From: Shewanella gelidimarina
Lineage (GTDB): Bacteria; Pseudomonadota; Gammaproteobacteria; Enterobacterales; Shewanellaceae
Assembly (NCBI RefSeq): GCF_023283945.1
Contig: NZ_JAKIKW010000019.1
Location: 1-64,000, forward strand
Length of the DNA stretch: 64,000 bases
Reading direction: 5' to 3'
A program made the position numbers and the translations under genes. This document shows, piece after piece, positions 47,478 to 56,920 of the stretch (positions are counted from its first letter, which is position 1; the number at the start of each line of letters is the position of its first letter). The notes below the pieces were generated by a model. It saw nothing but the letters and a program-made list of their open reading frames with translations, did not search any database and was not told the origin of the DNA.

Positions 47478-47939
47478 ATGACTATTATGGCCTTTCAAGA
47501 TAACTATCCAGATGATCTCAGTCATTGTTATGGCTGTGGTAAAAATAACCCTCATGGGCATCAGCTAAAAAGCTATTGGGATGACGATGAAACCATAGCG
47601 CATTTTATGCCTAAGGCCTTTCATACTGCCATTCCTGGATTTGTTTATGGTGGACTCATAGCGTCCTTAATTGATTGTCACGGCACTGGCAGTGCAAGCG
47701 CCGCAGGGCTGCGGGCATTTGGCAGCCGCGATCAACAGTCGCCTCGGTTTGTCACCGCAGCGCTTAATATTGATTATCTGGCGCCGACGCCAATGGGTGT
47801 AGAGCTAGAGTTGCGTGGTGTTATTCGCGAGATAAAACCGAGAAAAGTGGTGTTAGATATTACCCTTTCCGCGAAAGGGGTGACTTGTGCAAGAGCACAT
47901 ATGGTGGCAGTGAAAATGCCTGAAAGTATGATCAGCTGA
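47478..47939 (+). CDS. PaaI-type hotdog thioesterase
   Basis: 153 residues from ATG 47478 (alternative starts GTG 47466 and ATG 47487). It has CYGCGKNNPHGHQL, a motif of this thioesterase subfamily, then VYGGLIASLIDCHGTGSA in the active-site helix and LNIDYLAPTPMG. It likely hydrolyses acyl-CoA in the cytosol. The substrate is unknown. Confidence 0.82.
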   Translation: MTIMAFQDNYPDDLSHCYGCGKNNPHGHQLKSYWDDDETIAHFMPKAFHTAIPGFVYGGLIASLIDCHGTGSASAAGLRAFGSRDQQSPRFVTAALNIDYLAPTPMGVELELRGVIREIKPRKVVLDITLSAKGVTCARAHMVAVKMPESMIS

Positions 47940-48121
47940 GTTGTTTAAATAGTAATATGCAACTTGGGTAGACGAGCTCATTTCTGGACTGAAGTGAGTT
48001 CGAGTCTTTGATTACCCCCCGAATCTTCGCATTAACTGCTGCTATTTAAAGACATGGAGTGGGTCATATATTCTGTTTGGGCGTTGCTGGTGACATTTTT
48101 CTAGCGCGTTGCGTATGGAAG

Positions 48122-48358
48122 CTAGGTGGTACTTGCTCTAGAACCTTTTACAAGTTGAAACAATAGATATAGACCTACAATTACCGATACTGTCGCCATC
48201 AATGGGCCTAGAAATAACCAGCAAGCGATATATATTGTTATGCCTAAAACACCTTTTTGCTCGGCAACGGAATAAAGACCTAAAGCTCCGAACATTAGCG
48301 CGCCGAAGCCTAAAACTCCTGCAGCGATAGTCATAATTATTAGTAATATGTCATTCAT
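48122..48358 (-). CDS. Small membrane protein, unknown
   Basis: 78 residues with two or three hydrophobic segments (about 4-30, 38-60, 55-70). It starts MNDILLIIMTIAAGVLG. No family recognised. It stands alone between convergent and same-strand neighbours. Confidence 0.55.
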   Translation of the reverse strand: MNDILLIIMTIAAGVLGFGALMFGALGLYSVAEQKGVLGITIYIACWLFLGPLMATVSVIVGLYLLFQLVKGSRASTT

Positions 48359-48492
48359 ATCAGAGAGCGTATCGCGTTAGGTGGGACGCCGCAATGTTAA
48401 GTTGATTTGCCATCAGTGGTGCCAATGACCTACGGTCGGCGCATGTGCACTGGATTATAAAAGCGCAATGGTTATACTTCTGCGCGAATAAG

Positions 48493-48555
48493 AAGCAATA
48501 CCCTAAATGTAAAAAGACCCAGCCGAATCGGCTAGGTCTCTAAAGGGTATTGCTT
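48493..48555. terminator. Nested double hairpin downstream of the DUF3157 gene
   Basis: An outer 12-bp stem AAGCAATACCCT / AGGGTATTGCTT (48493-48504, 48544-48555) encloses an inner hairpin AGACCCAGCCGA / TCGGCTAGGTCT. It stands 15 bases after the stop of the gene at 48570. On the minus strand the inner stem is followed by TTTTTACATTT, so it can act as a terminator. Confidence 0.75.
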
Positions 48556-48569
48556 ACACAAAGGGCGAA

Positions 48570-49253
48570 CTACATGCGAGAATCCATCTCTTTCATCTTT
48601 AAGCTCATCAGCTGCTTAGTCCACTGGGCTTTGTCTATGCCTTCTATCCAGAAAACACGGCTTTCTCGAGTTTGGCCTTTACGTAAATAAGAGTCAGGCA
48701 TTCTAAATACCGCTTGCCATACATTGACCGTTTCTTTCTTAATGAGTGCACCAGAATCGGCAAATAGGCTGATCTCTAATTCGATCATCACATAATGCTC
48801 TGTGCTAGTACTCGATAGCTCGAAGGTCAGTCCTAAGCGGTCGTCATCGTCCCATTGCTGATCTAAAAAGTTAACTTTTACGCCATTTTTAGCCGTTGAT
48901 TTAAGCAGTGCTGCCTGTGCGATGGCGCTGGCAGTCAGGTTATCGGCTTTGGCTGGTAACGTGCTTGGTGTGGTCGCTGGTGTTGACTTGGTTGCTGGCG
49001 TCGCGACTGTCGCAGTACCTACCGCAGCTCCTACAACAGGAACGGTGACTGCAGCTATGGCTGGCAGTGTCGCTGGGACTGCACTGTGGTCTTGGGTCTG
49101 ACTTTCTAGGATCACATATTCCCAAGTAAAGTCATCGTTGATTTGAATCAACGCACCATTATCCAACGTGACCCGTGTGACTTCATCGGCAAATGCCGGG
49201 AAAGCAAAGATTAATAAGACAACTGAAGCGTAGTTTCGCAGCGCGTTATACAT
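48570..49253 (-). CDS. DUF3157 family periplasmic protein
   Basis: 227 residues with a signal peptide (ending AFA), then a short beta domain (VTRVTLDNGALIQINDDFTWEYV), an Ala/Thr/Pro-rich low-complexity linker (about 58-110) and a C-terminal domain (about 120-225). The N- and C-terminal parts fit DUF3157, found in Shewanella and Vibrio. Function is unknown. Confidence 0.75.
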   Translation of the reverse strand: MYNALRNYASVVLLIFAFPAFADEVTRVTLDNGALIQINDDFTWEYVILESQTQDHSAVPATLPAIAAVTVPVVGAAVGTATVATPATKSTPATTPSTLPAKADNLTASAIAQAALLKSTAKNGVKVNFLDQQWDDDDRLGLTFELSSTSTEHYVMIELEISLFADSGALIKKETVNVWQAVFRMPDSYLRKGQTRESRVFWIEGIDKAQWTKQLMSLKMKEMDSRM

Positions 49254-49332
49254 GATTTGTTACCTGTCTAAGGAGATTGCTCTAGCATAGACAAACTCCC
49301 GTCAGATTAACACTGTTAAAGGTTGATGTGGT

Positions 49333-49869
49333 TCACATTGAGTAACCGATACTAAATACAGCCGACTCGGTCGCAGAGTTATAACCAGCGCCTAAAGACA
49401 GATGTTTACCCACTACATAGCGTAAGCCTACCTCGGCTCCCCAAGTGGTATCTTTGTCTGTTTCCCAAACGGGCTTACCGCCGACAATCTTGGGCACGAT
49501 ATTATTGGTATAGGAATACTCGCTGGAATAAGCGGCGGCGCCGCCATATAGGCTTAACTTAGGCAGCAAGGTATAGCTGAGACCAAAGCGCCACTGAGTG
49601 TCCTTGGCGTGGGCTTCGCCAGGTTCTTCTACAATGACATCAGTCTCTTTGCTCTGCGCATAGCCAATGTAATAGCCCCAGTCGGCATAATCGGTGTCGT
49701 AATGGCTTGGCGCAATGGTGATGCCATACATGTCAGACGTCGCGGGTATGTAATCTAGCGTGAGGGCGATGACTGGTTTAGGTAAGATGGGCTCATCAAA
49801 ACTGAAGTCATTAGCACTAACTTGAGTGCTGATTAAAGCCAAAAGGCTGGCAATTAGGTATTTGGTCAT
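49333..49869 (-). CDS. Small outer-membrane beta-barrel-like protein
   Basis: 178 residues with a signal peptide (ending VSA) and alternating, aromatic-rich strands (WGYYIGYAQSKE, WRFGLSYTLLPKLSLYGGAAAYS, WGAEVGLRYVVGKHLSLGAGY) ending in FSIGYSM, a typical C-terminal aromatic/methionine barrel end. About eight strands are expected, like OmpA/OmpW-type barrels. No specific role recognised. Confidence 0.75.
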   Translation of the reverse strand: MTKYLIASLLALISTQVSANDFSFDEPILPKPVIALTLDYIPATSDMYGITIAPSHYDTDYADWGYYIGYAQSKETDVIVEEPGEAHAKDTQWRFGLSYTLLPKLSLYGGAAAYSSEYSYTNNIVPKIVGGKPVWETDKDTTWGAEVGLRYVVGKHLSLGAGYNSATESAVFSIGYSM

Positions 49870-50066
49870 GGTCTTCTCATTTGGCTATCAGGTGATAGAA
49901 AATGGATTGTTGTGAATCTTTAGATTACAGTCAACTCACAATGCTCAAATAGCTGTTAAACTTGATGTTTGTAACGCTGTTGTTTGTTATTTGAGTCTAG
50001 GGTGTTGGCTTTTTTTTATAAGATTGATGAGTTACTTTGTCTACTCACTATTTGGAGATTTAGATT

Positions 50067-51323
50067 TTGGATCAGGAATTACGAGCCACTATTACGCAAT
50101 GGTTAGCCAGTGCGGGTATCGACAGCCAACCTGCAGATGGGGTTTCAACTAGCATTTTGGTTGTAGCCTGTTTCATTGTGGCGTTTATTGGCTACATTGT
50201 TGTTAAGCGAGGTGTGGTTAGCACCATGAATATGGTTATTCAGCGTTCTCGTGTCACTTGGGACGACATCTTCATGCGCTATCGCGTACTGGAGAAAATA
50301 GCCAAGCTGGTGCCTGCGCTGATCCTCAATATTATTCTGCCGCTAGCGTTGACTGAACATGCTGTATTGGCGAGTTTGGCGGACAGATTGCTAGACGTCA
50401 CTATCGTTATCTTATTTGTTCGAGCAGTGTATAGCGGACTCGATGCCGCCAATGAAATTGCAGATGTAAACTTGGTCAGCCGCCGATTACCCATCAAAAG
50501 CTTTGTGCAGTTGTTTAAGTTATTCATGTTTTTCGTTGCCATTATCATCTCTGTTTCAGTGCTTGCTGACCAATCGCCAGTCTATTTCCTTAGTGGTTTA
50601 GGTGTCGCAACGGGTTTGGTTATGTTGGTCTTTAGGGACACCATATTAGGTTTTGTGGCCGGAATTCAGTTGGCCGCCAATAGAATGGTGAGCCCAACGG
50701 ATTGGATCCAAATGGACAAGTATGGCGCCGACGGTGCGGTAGAAGAGGTGTCGCTGACCACGGTTAAAGTGCGAAATTGGGATCAGACGATTACCATGAT
50801 CCCTGCTTATGCTTTGGTGTCTGATGCCTTTAAAAACTGGCGCGGAATGTCTGAGTCAGGTGGCCGCAGGATCAAGCGCTCGGTGCAAATAGATATCAGC
50901 TCAATCGGTTTTTTAACCGAAGACGATAAACAACGCTTAGCTAAGATTAATCACCTTAAGTCATATTTCACTGCTAAATCACAGGAGATCGCCACATTTA
51001 ACGCTCAAGTTGTTGATGCTGACATGCCCGTGAACAGTCGTCACCTAACTAACATCGGCACGTTCAGAGCTTACATGTTGTCCTACTTGAAACAGCATGA
51101 GCAAATACATAAAGACATGACATTGATGGTTCGTCAGCTTGCGCCGACCTCATCGGGTGTCCCTATTGAGCTTTATATCTTCACCAACGACACTCGCTGG
51201 ACAGTGTATGAAGACATTCAGGCCGATATTTTTGACCATGTATTTGCCATATTGCCTGAGTTTGGTTTAAGGGTTTACCAAGGGCCAACAGGCGCAGATG
51301 TTCGCAGCTTGCAAAGCCACTAA
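50067..51323 (+). CDS. Mechanosensitive ion channel, MscS family (YbdG-like)
   Basis: 418 residues from TTG 50067 with GGAG nine bases upstream. Four to five helices (about 25-45, 70-95, 105-125, 150-175) lead into the MscS pore helix and beta domain (FLSGLGVATGLVMLVFRDTILGFVAGIQL, then DWIQMDKYGADGAVEEVSLTTVKVRNWD). The C-terminal region with RHLTNIGTFRAYMLSYLKQH is as in YbdG/YnaI-type channels. It protects against osmotic downshock. Confidence 0.9.
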   Translation: MDQELRATITQWLASAGIDSQPADGVSTSILVVACFIVAFIGYIVVKRGVVSTMNMVIQRSRVTWDDIFMRYRVLEKIAKLVPALILNIILPLALTEHAVLASLADRLLDVTIVILFVRAVYSGLDAANEIADVNLVSRRLPIKSFVQLFKLFMFFVAIIISVSVLADQSPVYFLSGLGVATGLVMLVFRDTILGFVAGIQLAANRMVSPTDWIQMDKYGADGAVEEVSLTTVKVRNWDQTITMIPAYALVSDAFKNWRGMSESGGRRIKRSVQIDISSIGFLTEDDKQRLAKINHLKSYFTAKSQEIATFNAQVVDADMPVNSRHLTNIGTFRAYMLSYLKQHEQIHKDMTLMVRQLAPTSSGVPIELYIFTNDTRWTVYEDIQADIFDHVFAILPEFGLRVYQGPTGADVRSLQSH

Positions 51324-51350
51324 ACTAAACTGCGAAGTTAATTGAAAGAC

Positions 51351-51382
51351 AAAAAAAGGCACGTATTTACGTGCCTTTTTTA
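51351..51382. terminator. Bidirectional intrinsic terminator
   Basis: AAAAAAAGGCACGTA / TACGTGCCTTTTTT with A-run and T-run on either side. It serves the MscS gene (plus) and possibly folM (minus). Confidence 0.9.
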
Positions 51383-51432
51383 TGGGCTGATTTTTAAACT
51401 GAGTTCGGTCTACTATCACATTGAGCTTGTCG

Positions 51433-52140
51433 CTAAACTAAATGCCGACCACCATCAATCTTGATCACTTGTCCTGTCACATACTGACTCTGCATCAAGT
51501 AGGTCACCGCATTTAAAACCTCACTCTCGCCGCCCTCTTTCTGTAACAGTGATTTTTTGAGGGCTTTTTGCTTGTACTGCTCACCGTCATCGGGGTTAAA
51601 CATCAGCATGGCGGGCGCAATGCTGTTGACCTTAACATTAGGCGCTAACTTAGCGGCAAACGATAAGGTTAAGTTGTGCAGTGCTGCTTTACTGGCGGCA
51701 TAAGCGGCATGCTTCTTACTGCCTTTTTCTGCGACATAATCGGTAATGTGAATAATATCAGCAGTGCCTCCGGTATAGGCATTGAGCTGCTCTGTCAGGG
51801 CAAGGTTGATAACATAAGGCACGCTGACATGAATGCGCATCATCTTGTCCATAATGAATATGGCAGAGTCTGCATCACCGTCTGGCAACCAATCGGATGC
51901 ATTATGGATAATAGCTCTGATGGCGGGTTGCTGTTTTAGCGTGACCAGTAGCTCATCAAGTTGTGATGCATCTTCAAAGTCGCATCGATACAGCTCGACA
52001 CCTAAGGTTTCAAGCTCTTGCAGTTGCGGATATTGGCTACGATAGGTGCCAATGACTTTTTGTCCCTGCTGGGCCAAGTGTTTAGCAAGATAAAAGCCGA
52101 CACGCTTGCCGACTCCCGTAATTAAAATGGGGGCTGTCAT
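51433..52140 (-). CDS. folM: Dihydromonapterin reductase, short-chain dehydrogenase
   Basis: 235 residues, an SDR with the glycine-rich ILITGVGKRVG (a GxxxRxG type rather than the usual TGxxxGIG), YAASKAALHNLTLS with catalytic Tyr and Lys, and VTGQVIKIDGGRHL. The FolM assignment rests on the neighbouring folE and folX genes. It reduces dihydromonapterin to tetrahydromonapterin. It is the last gene of the folX-folE-folM operon. Confidence 0.88.
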   Translation of the reverse strand: MTAPILITGVGKRVGFYLAKHLAQQGQKVIGTYRSQYPQLQELETLGVELYRCDFEDASQLDELLVTLKQQPAIRAIIHNASDWLPDGDADSAIFIMDKMMRIHVSVPYVINLALTEQLNAYTGGTADIIHITDYVAEKGSKKHAAYAASKAALHNLTLSFAAKLAPNVKVNSIAPAMLMFNPDDGEQYKQKALKKSLLQKEGGESEVLNAVTYLMQSQYVTGQVIKIDGGRHLV

Positions 52141-52199
52141 TATACCACTTCCGTTAATCTAATCCCTTTAGGGCCTGATAGCCGAGGTGCTGACTTAAT

Positions 52200-52838
52200 T
52201 TATCTTAAAAACTCTGCACGGGTTGAAGCATTCGATTTAAAGTTTCCGCCCAGTGCCGTCGTTTGAGTTTTAGATTGGGTATCCATAACCCCTCTGGACT
52301 TTACGCAGTAGTGTGTGGCGTCAATGCTCACCGCTACATTATCGGTCGCGAGTAATGTTTGCAGTGCGACTAAAATCTGCTTGGTTAAGCGTTCCTGCAC
52401 CTGTGGGCGTTGAGCAAAAAATCGCACAATGCGATTGATCTTCGATAAACCGATAATGGTGTTATTGGGTATGTAGGCGACTTTTGCGAGCCCATCGATG
52501 GTGACAAAGTGGTGCTCGCAGGTGCTGACCACGCTGATATCGGTGATCCGTACCATTTCATCGATAGCCATTTTATTTTCAATTTGGGCAATTTTGGGGA
52601 AATTTGCATAATCTAAGCCAGCAAATATTTCGTTTACATACATCTTGGCAATACGATGCGGAGTTTCTTGCAAACTGTCATCGCTAAGATCTAGCCCCAG
52701 GGTGGATACGACTTCAGTCATTAAGCCTTTAATACGTTCATATTTTTGCTCGGCGGTCATATCCGAGGGCGTTAATGGCGTTTCGAGCCCTTGGGCGATG
52801 AGTGCTTCTCTCACTTGTTCAGCCTGTGATACATCCAT
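52200..52838 (-). CDS. folE: GTP cyclohydrolase I
   Basis: 212 residues from ATG 52838 (AGGAGTCAACT upstream; the frame runs on to 52880 in folX). Zinc-site motif [12 protein letters not shown] and the later [11 protein letters not shown] are present. It makes 7,8-dihydroneopterin triphosphate from GTP. Confidence 0.95.
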   Translation of the reverse strand: MDVSQAEQVREALIAQGLETPLTPSDMTAEQKYERIKGLMTEVVSTLGLDLSDDSLQETPHRIAKMYVNEIFAGLDYANFPKIAQIENKMAIDEMVRITDISVVSTCEHHFVTIDGLAKVAYIPNNTIIGLSKINRIVRFFAQRPQVQERLTKQILVALQTLLATDNVAVSIDATHYCVKSRGVMDTQSKTQTTALGGNFKSNASTRAEFLR

Positions 52839-52879
52839 AGTTGACTCCTGCTGTGAATGAATAATTTGGCAATTGGGCA

Positions 52880-53245
52880 TTAGGATTTACGGTACTCGAG
52901 TGACAATGAAACAGAGTCTGCAAATCTTAATGCATGGGGTTTATCAATCGTCACACGGGCATATTGCACCCATGGATGTTGACTACTGATGTCGAGTACG
53001 TCAGACACGAGCTTTTCTAACAGTAGGAATCGTCCCTCTTCCACATGCTGGATAACCGCTTTGGTCACTTTCTTGTAGTTGAGCGCTTCGTCTACATTAT
53101 CTTCTCGAATCGCATTGCTTGCGGGGTAGTGGATTTCAATGTTAATCACCACGTCCTGCATCTTCTCGCGTTCTTCGATATTGAAGCCGATGTAGGTGCG
53201 CAGGCGTAAATTGGTCACTTTTATAATGGCATTGCTGGTTGTCAT
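52880..53245 (-). CDS. folX: Dihydroneopterin triphosphate 2'-epimerase
   Basis: 121 residues with [28 protein letters not shown], the FolB/FolX fold, and [10 protein letters not shown] with the catalytic-region Glu. FolX rather than FolB because it heads an operon with folE and folM, the set that makes tetrahydromonapterin. Reaction: epimerisation of dihydroneopterin triphosphate to dihydromonapterin triphosphate. Confidence 0.88.
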   Translation of the reverse strand: MTTSNAIIKVTNLRLRTYIGFNIEEREKMQDVVINIEIHYPASNAIREDNVDEALNYKKVTKAVIQHVEEGRFLLLEKLVSDVLDISSQHPWVQYARVTIDKPHALRFADSVSLSLEYRKS

Positions 53246-53529
53246 TTAGAGTCCTTTTTAAATGGATACTGATGGCATTCAGTATCTGTTCATTCAGTGG
53301 AAATTTAAAGCACTGAAAGCAAAAAGCTAATAGTTATTCTCGGCTAAGGGATTCATCCAGTCGTATATCGAAGGTTAGCTTCCTTAGCTACGAGCTTTCA
53401 AACTCACGCGAGGCCAAAAGTACAATTATAGGCAAGAATACGGATAATCCCGCGATTAAGATCAACTCTTAACGACTCATTTACATCAAGCAGAGATCTA
53501 AAAGTCAACTGACATCGTACAGATTAGTC

Positions 53530-54009
53530 ATGTTTAGCGCTGAAGATGAGTCCGCTATGGGGAAAAATGAACGTGTTTGGCTAGGACTGGGTTATGCCGG
53601 GCTGTTGCCTTTTATCTTATCCACATTAATGGTTTGGCTGGGTTGGCAGCTGCCGTGGTTTAGTGCCAATTTTGCGTTTATTAGCTACAGCGCGATTATC
53701 CTTAGCTTTATTTCCGGCACTCTTTGGGGCCGTGCGCTAGCCCTATCGACGAGTGGCACCATTGGTCGATTACTGATCCTCAGTAATCTTTATTCGATAC
53801 TCGCTTGGGTCGCTTTATTACTCAATCAAGAGGTCATCAGTCTGGCAATTCTGTCGGTAGGTTATTTAAGTTTGCTCGCGGTTGAGAAAAAATCGCAAGC
53901 GCTATGCCTTAATGATGACTATCTCTCGATGAGACATCGCCTAACGTTGGTGGCTGTGAGTATGCATTTACTGATGTTGATCCATCAGTTGTTTGGAGGT
54001 TTGCAATGA
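53530..54009 (+). CDS. DUF3429 family membrane protein
   Basis: 159 residues with about five helices (LGLGYAGLLPFILSTLMVWLGW, ISYSAIILSFISGTLWGRAL and others). GLLPF and SFISGTLWG are hallmarks of DUF3429. Function unknown. The start may be ATG 53530 or 53557; neither has a strong ribosome site. It overlaps the next gene by 4 bases. Confidence 0.8.
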   Translation: MFSAEDESAMGKNERVWLGLGYAGLLPFILSTLMVWLGWQLPWFSANFAFISYSAIILSFISGTLWGRALALSTSGTIGRLLILSNLYSILAWVALLLNQEVISLAILSVGYLSLLAVEKKSQALCLNDDYLSMRHRLTLVAVSMHLLMLIHQLFGGLQ

Positions 54010-54392
54010 AACTACGTATTTTTTATGACTCACTTTGTCCGCTTTGTGACGCTGAAATGCAGCATATAAAAGCCCGAGATATTGACGATAATATAGAACT
54101 ACAAGATCTTAACCAGAGTGATTTTGCGAGTAAATACCCAGAGATTGATTTCACTGTTGCTAACCGCATACTGCATGCCCAACGTCCAGATGGTTCAATT
54201 ATTACCGGGCTTGATGTTACTTACGAAGCTTGGGCGGTGGTCGGCAAAGAGAGGTGGGTTTCACTGCTGCGTTGCTCATTAGTGAAACCATTCGCCGATA
54301 AAGGTTATCTATTTTTTGCTAAGCATCGCTACCGTATCTCTTACCTGTTAACCGGTAAGAAGCGTTGCGAAAGTGGTACTTGTTCCCGCTAG
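54006..54392 (+). CDS. DCC-family thiol-disulfide oxidoreductase (DUF393)
   Basis: 128 residues starting KLRIFYDSLCPLCDAEM, the D-x-x-C-x-x-C signature of the DCC family, a thioredoxin-fold group of unknown target. It is translationally coupled to the DUF3429 gene and upstream of the bufferin operon. Confidence 0.88.
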   Translation: MKLRIFYDSLCPLCDAEMQHIKARDIDDNIELQDLNQSDFASKYPEIDFTVANRILHAQRPDGSIITGLDVTYEAWAVVGKERWVSLLRCSLVKPFADKGYLFFAKHRYRISYLLTGKKRCESGTCSR

Positions 54393-54514
54393 CGTGAGTG
54401 GTTTACACGATTCATCTCGATTCAACTAGAATTAATTTTGACCACAATGCAATCAATCCCATGACTCAATCGTTATAGGGTTGAATGTGTTATCTATCAA
54501 AAGGAATAATCGAT

Positions 54515-54796
54515 ATGAAATCTACAACAGCACTCGGCGTAACCGTGGCAGGTATTTTGGCTGCCAGTTTATCTTTAGGTGCACAAGCGGTACCTGATCA
54601 ACCGAAAGAGTGGGAAAAATGCGCAGGTATCGCAAAAGCGGGTGCCAATGATTGTGGTGCTTTAGATGGCAGCCATGGTTGTGCGGGCCAAGCTAAAACT
54701 GACAACTTGGCGGCTGAGTGGGTTTATGTGCCCGCTGGAACATGCGACAAAATAGCCGGCGGTGAAGTAAAAGCGGTTAAACCGGCTAAAAGCTAA
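54515..54796 (+). CDS. bufA: Bufferin precursor BufA1 (DUF2282)
   Basis: 93 residues from ATG 54515 with AAAGGAATAATCGAT upstream. A signal peptide (about 1-25, ending GAQA) is followed by a core with four cysteines at 36, 47, 56 and 77, the count and spacing of DUF2282. Bufferins are known from recent work as signal-peptide-bearing RiPPs whose central cysteines are turned into thiooxazoles by BufB/BufC and which bind copper in the periplasm; by position these would be Cys47 and Cys56. Its stop overlaps the bufB start by 1 base. Confidence 0.9.
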   Translation: MKSTTALGVTVAGILAASLSLGAQAVPDQPKEWEKCAGIAKAGANDCGALDGSHGCAGQAKTDNLAAEWVYVPAGTCDKIAGGEVKAVKPAKS

Positions 54797-55650
54797 TGTT
54801 AGCTACGGCTATAGCAGGCGCAGGTATTGGCCTGCGCATTCCTCACGTGCAACAGATCCTGGCTGACGACAGTGTTGAGATCCCTTGGCTTGAAGTCTTG
54901 GTTGATAACTGGCTGGTGGACGGTGGGCTGAATCAACATCTGCTCAATCGTATTAGCGAGCGTTTTCCGCTGGTGTTTCACAGCGTGGGCTTGTCTCTTG
55001 GCGGCGCGAATACGCTAGATGTTGATTACCTCAATAAGATCAAATCACTCAAGCAAGCGTGTGGCGGCCATTGGTATTCGGAACACGCGAGCTTTTCTGG
55101 CAACGACGATTTTAAGGTGGCTGACCTGCTACCGCTGCCCTATACCGCCGAAGCGGTAATGCATATCAGTAACAGGATAAAGCAAACTCAAGACATTATG
55201 GGTGAAAGAATATTGCTCGAAAATGTGTCTACCTATATGAGCTGTCAACATAATGAATTGAGTGAGGGGGAGTTTATCGCCGCGATTGCCGAAGAAGCAG
55301 ATTGCTATCTGCTGCTTGATATCAACAATGCTTTTGTGACGAGCGTGAACCTTGATCAGCAGTTGCAGTCATTTTTAGAGGCAGTACCTGCCCATCGGGT
55401 GAAACAGATCCATCTGGCGGGCTTTCATCAAAAAGGTGACTATCTGCTTGATGCGCACAACCATCCCGTCGACCCGCAAGTCTGGAACGCTTATCAGCGC
55501 TATATAGAGCTTAATGGCAATATTCCCACCATGATCGAGTGGGACAGCGAGATCCCTTCATTAAATAGACTGTTGCAAGAGCGACAAATTGCCGCTGATA
55601 TCATGCAGTTCAACAGCAAGCCATCAGCGGGAGTTGACCAATGCGCTTAG
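54796..55650 (+). CDS. bufB: MNIO-family enzyme BufB (DUF692)
   Basis: 284 residues with the DUF692 TIM-barrel motifs: AGIGLRIPHVQQ, FHSVGLSLGG, WYSEHASFSG, LLENVSTY, LLLDINNAF, HLAGFH and MIEWDSEIPS. The His, Glu and Asp residues in these form the multinuclear non-haem iron site. It modifies the cysteines of the BufA1 peptide encoded just upstream. It overlaps bufC by 10 bases. Confidence 0.93.
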   Translation: MLATAIAGAGIGLRIPHVQQILADDSVEIPWLEVLVDNWLVDGGLNQHLLNRISERFPLVFHSVGLSLGGANTLDVDYLNKIKSLKQACGGHWYSEHASFSGNDDFKVADLLPLPYTAEAVMHISNRIKQTQDIMGERILLENVSTYMSCQHNELSEGEFIAAIAEEADCYLLLDINNAFVTSVNLDQQLQSFLEAVPAHRVKQIHLAGFHQKGDYLLDAHNHPVDPQVWNAYQRYIELNGNIPTMIEWDSEIPSLNRLLQERQIAADIMQFNSKPSAGVDQCA

Positions 55651-56438
55651 CTGACTGGCAGGGGGCGTTTATTCAAGCGCTGCAAGCTAATGGCGATGAT
55701 AGTGAGTTGCTCAGCATGGTTAATCAACGTGAACAGTCGCGGCTGAGTGTCTATCGAAACAATGCATTTCAGGCGTTGTTAAATGGTTTACAGACCAGTT
55801 TTCCAGTGTGCCAAACGGTGCTAGGTGAGGGCTGTTTTGGTCAGTTAGCGCAGCAGTATTGCACTGCTTATCCACTTAACGACGCTAATTTAAATCATTA
55901 TGGCGCGCAGTTTTCGCAGCTACTCGCTAAAGAGATAAAGCAACATCAAGCATTTAAAGGACTTGAGTATCTGTCTGAGCTCGCAGCGCTAGAGTGGTCG
56001 TTAAAGCAAGGTTATTACGCACAGAACCGTACGGATTTTTTGCAACAGCCACAAGTGTGTGAACTTGAAGGGCTGGGACAACTGAGTGAAGCGCAGCAAC
56101 AACAAGCGGTGTTGTTATTGCAGCCTGACATGGAGTTACTGACCTGTCGGTATCCAGTGCATCGCATTTGGTTAAAGCATCAAGCTCCAGCCGATGCAGT
56201 GAAATATTCACAGGCGCAAAGCGACACATCTCCGCTATACCTATTGACCTTTAGAGAGCGTTTTAAGGCGACATTCACGCTGGTTTCAGCCGCTGAAGCA
56301 CTGCTATTGCTGGCGATAAAGCGCGGCTTGTCTTTAGGGGCATTAACGGATGCTGATGTTGATTTGAACATATTGCCGCAGTTGATCCAACAAGGGTGGA
56401 TTGCCGGTTATCGGTCAATGGTAACCCATGATGGATAG
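55641..56438 (+). CDS. bufC: BufC partner protein (DUF2063)
   Basis: 265 residues with an N-terminal DUF2063 domain (RLSVYRNNAFQALLNGLQTSFPVC and LAALEWSL) that binds the precursor peptide for the MNIO enzyme. The C-terminal half is less conserved. It overlaps bufB and the sigma-factor gene. Confidence 0.9.
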   Translation: MRLADWQGAFIQALQANGDDSELLSMVNQREQSRLSVYRNNAFQALLNGLQTSFPVCQTVLGEGCFGQLAQQYCTAYPLNDANLNHYGAQFSQLLAKEIKQHQAFKGLEYLSELAALEWSLKQGYYAQNRTDFLQQPQVCELEGLGQLSEAQQQQAVLLLQPDMELLTCRYPVHRIWLKHQAPADAVKYSQAQSDTSPLYLLTFRERFKATFTLVSAAEALLLLAIKRGLSLGALTDADVDLNILPQLIQQGWIAGYRSMVTHDG

Positions 56439-56916
56439 AGAGCTGTTACAGAGCTTATACCGTTATTGTTTATGTCTCACTCGGCATAATGCGCAAGCGG
56501 AAGACCTGCTGCAAACAGCCATTGAACGTTGGTTAAAGAGCGAAGCAAAACCAGAACATCTGAGAGCCTATTTACGCACCGTGATCCGTCATCAATTTAT
56601 TGATGACTGCAGGCGCTTAAAAATAATTGATTTCGAACCCATAGATGATCATGATCCTGCCTTACTCGATGAAACATGTTTGGAAGAGGTCGAGCTGCAG
56701 CATGACTTAATCGAGTATCTGTTTTCGCAGCTAAACGCGGCGGAACGAGAGGTGCTTTATCTATGGGCGGTTGAGGGCTATAGCGCCGCTGAAATTGCTA
56801 AGGATTTAGGTCAACCCAGAGGCACCATTTTATCGAGATTGCATCGTATTAAGATTAAATCAGTCGATATTATGCAGCTGTCTGCTCAAACAAATACCAC
56901 AGGTCAGGGGGGCTAA
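56428..56916 (+). CDS. ECF-type RNA polymerase sigma factor
   Basis: 162 residues with region 2 (AEDLLQTAIERWLKS, YLRTVIRHQFIDDCRR) and region 4 (LNAAEREVLYLWAVEGYSAAEIAKDLGQPRGTILSRLHRI). It overlaps bufC by 11 bases. Bufferin operons often carry an ECF sigma factor, so it is likely to drive bufABC and perhaps itself. Confidence 0.92.
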   Translation: MMDRELLQSLYRYCLCLTRHNAQAEDLLQTAIERWLKSEAKPEHLRAYLRTVIRHQFIDDCRRLKIIDFEPIDDHDPALLDETCLEEVELQHDLIEYLFSQLNAAEREVLYLWAVEGYSAAEIAKDLGQPRGTILSRLHRIKIKSVDIMQLSAQTNTTGQGG

Positions 56917-56920
56917 CATC

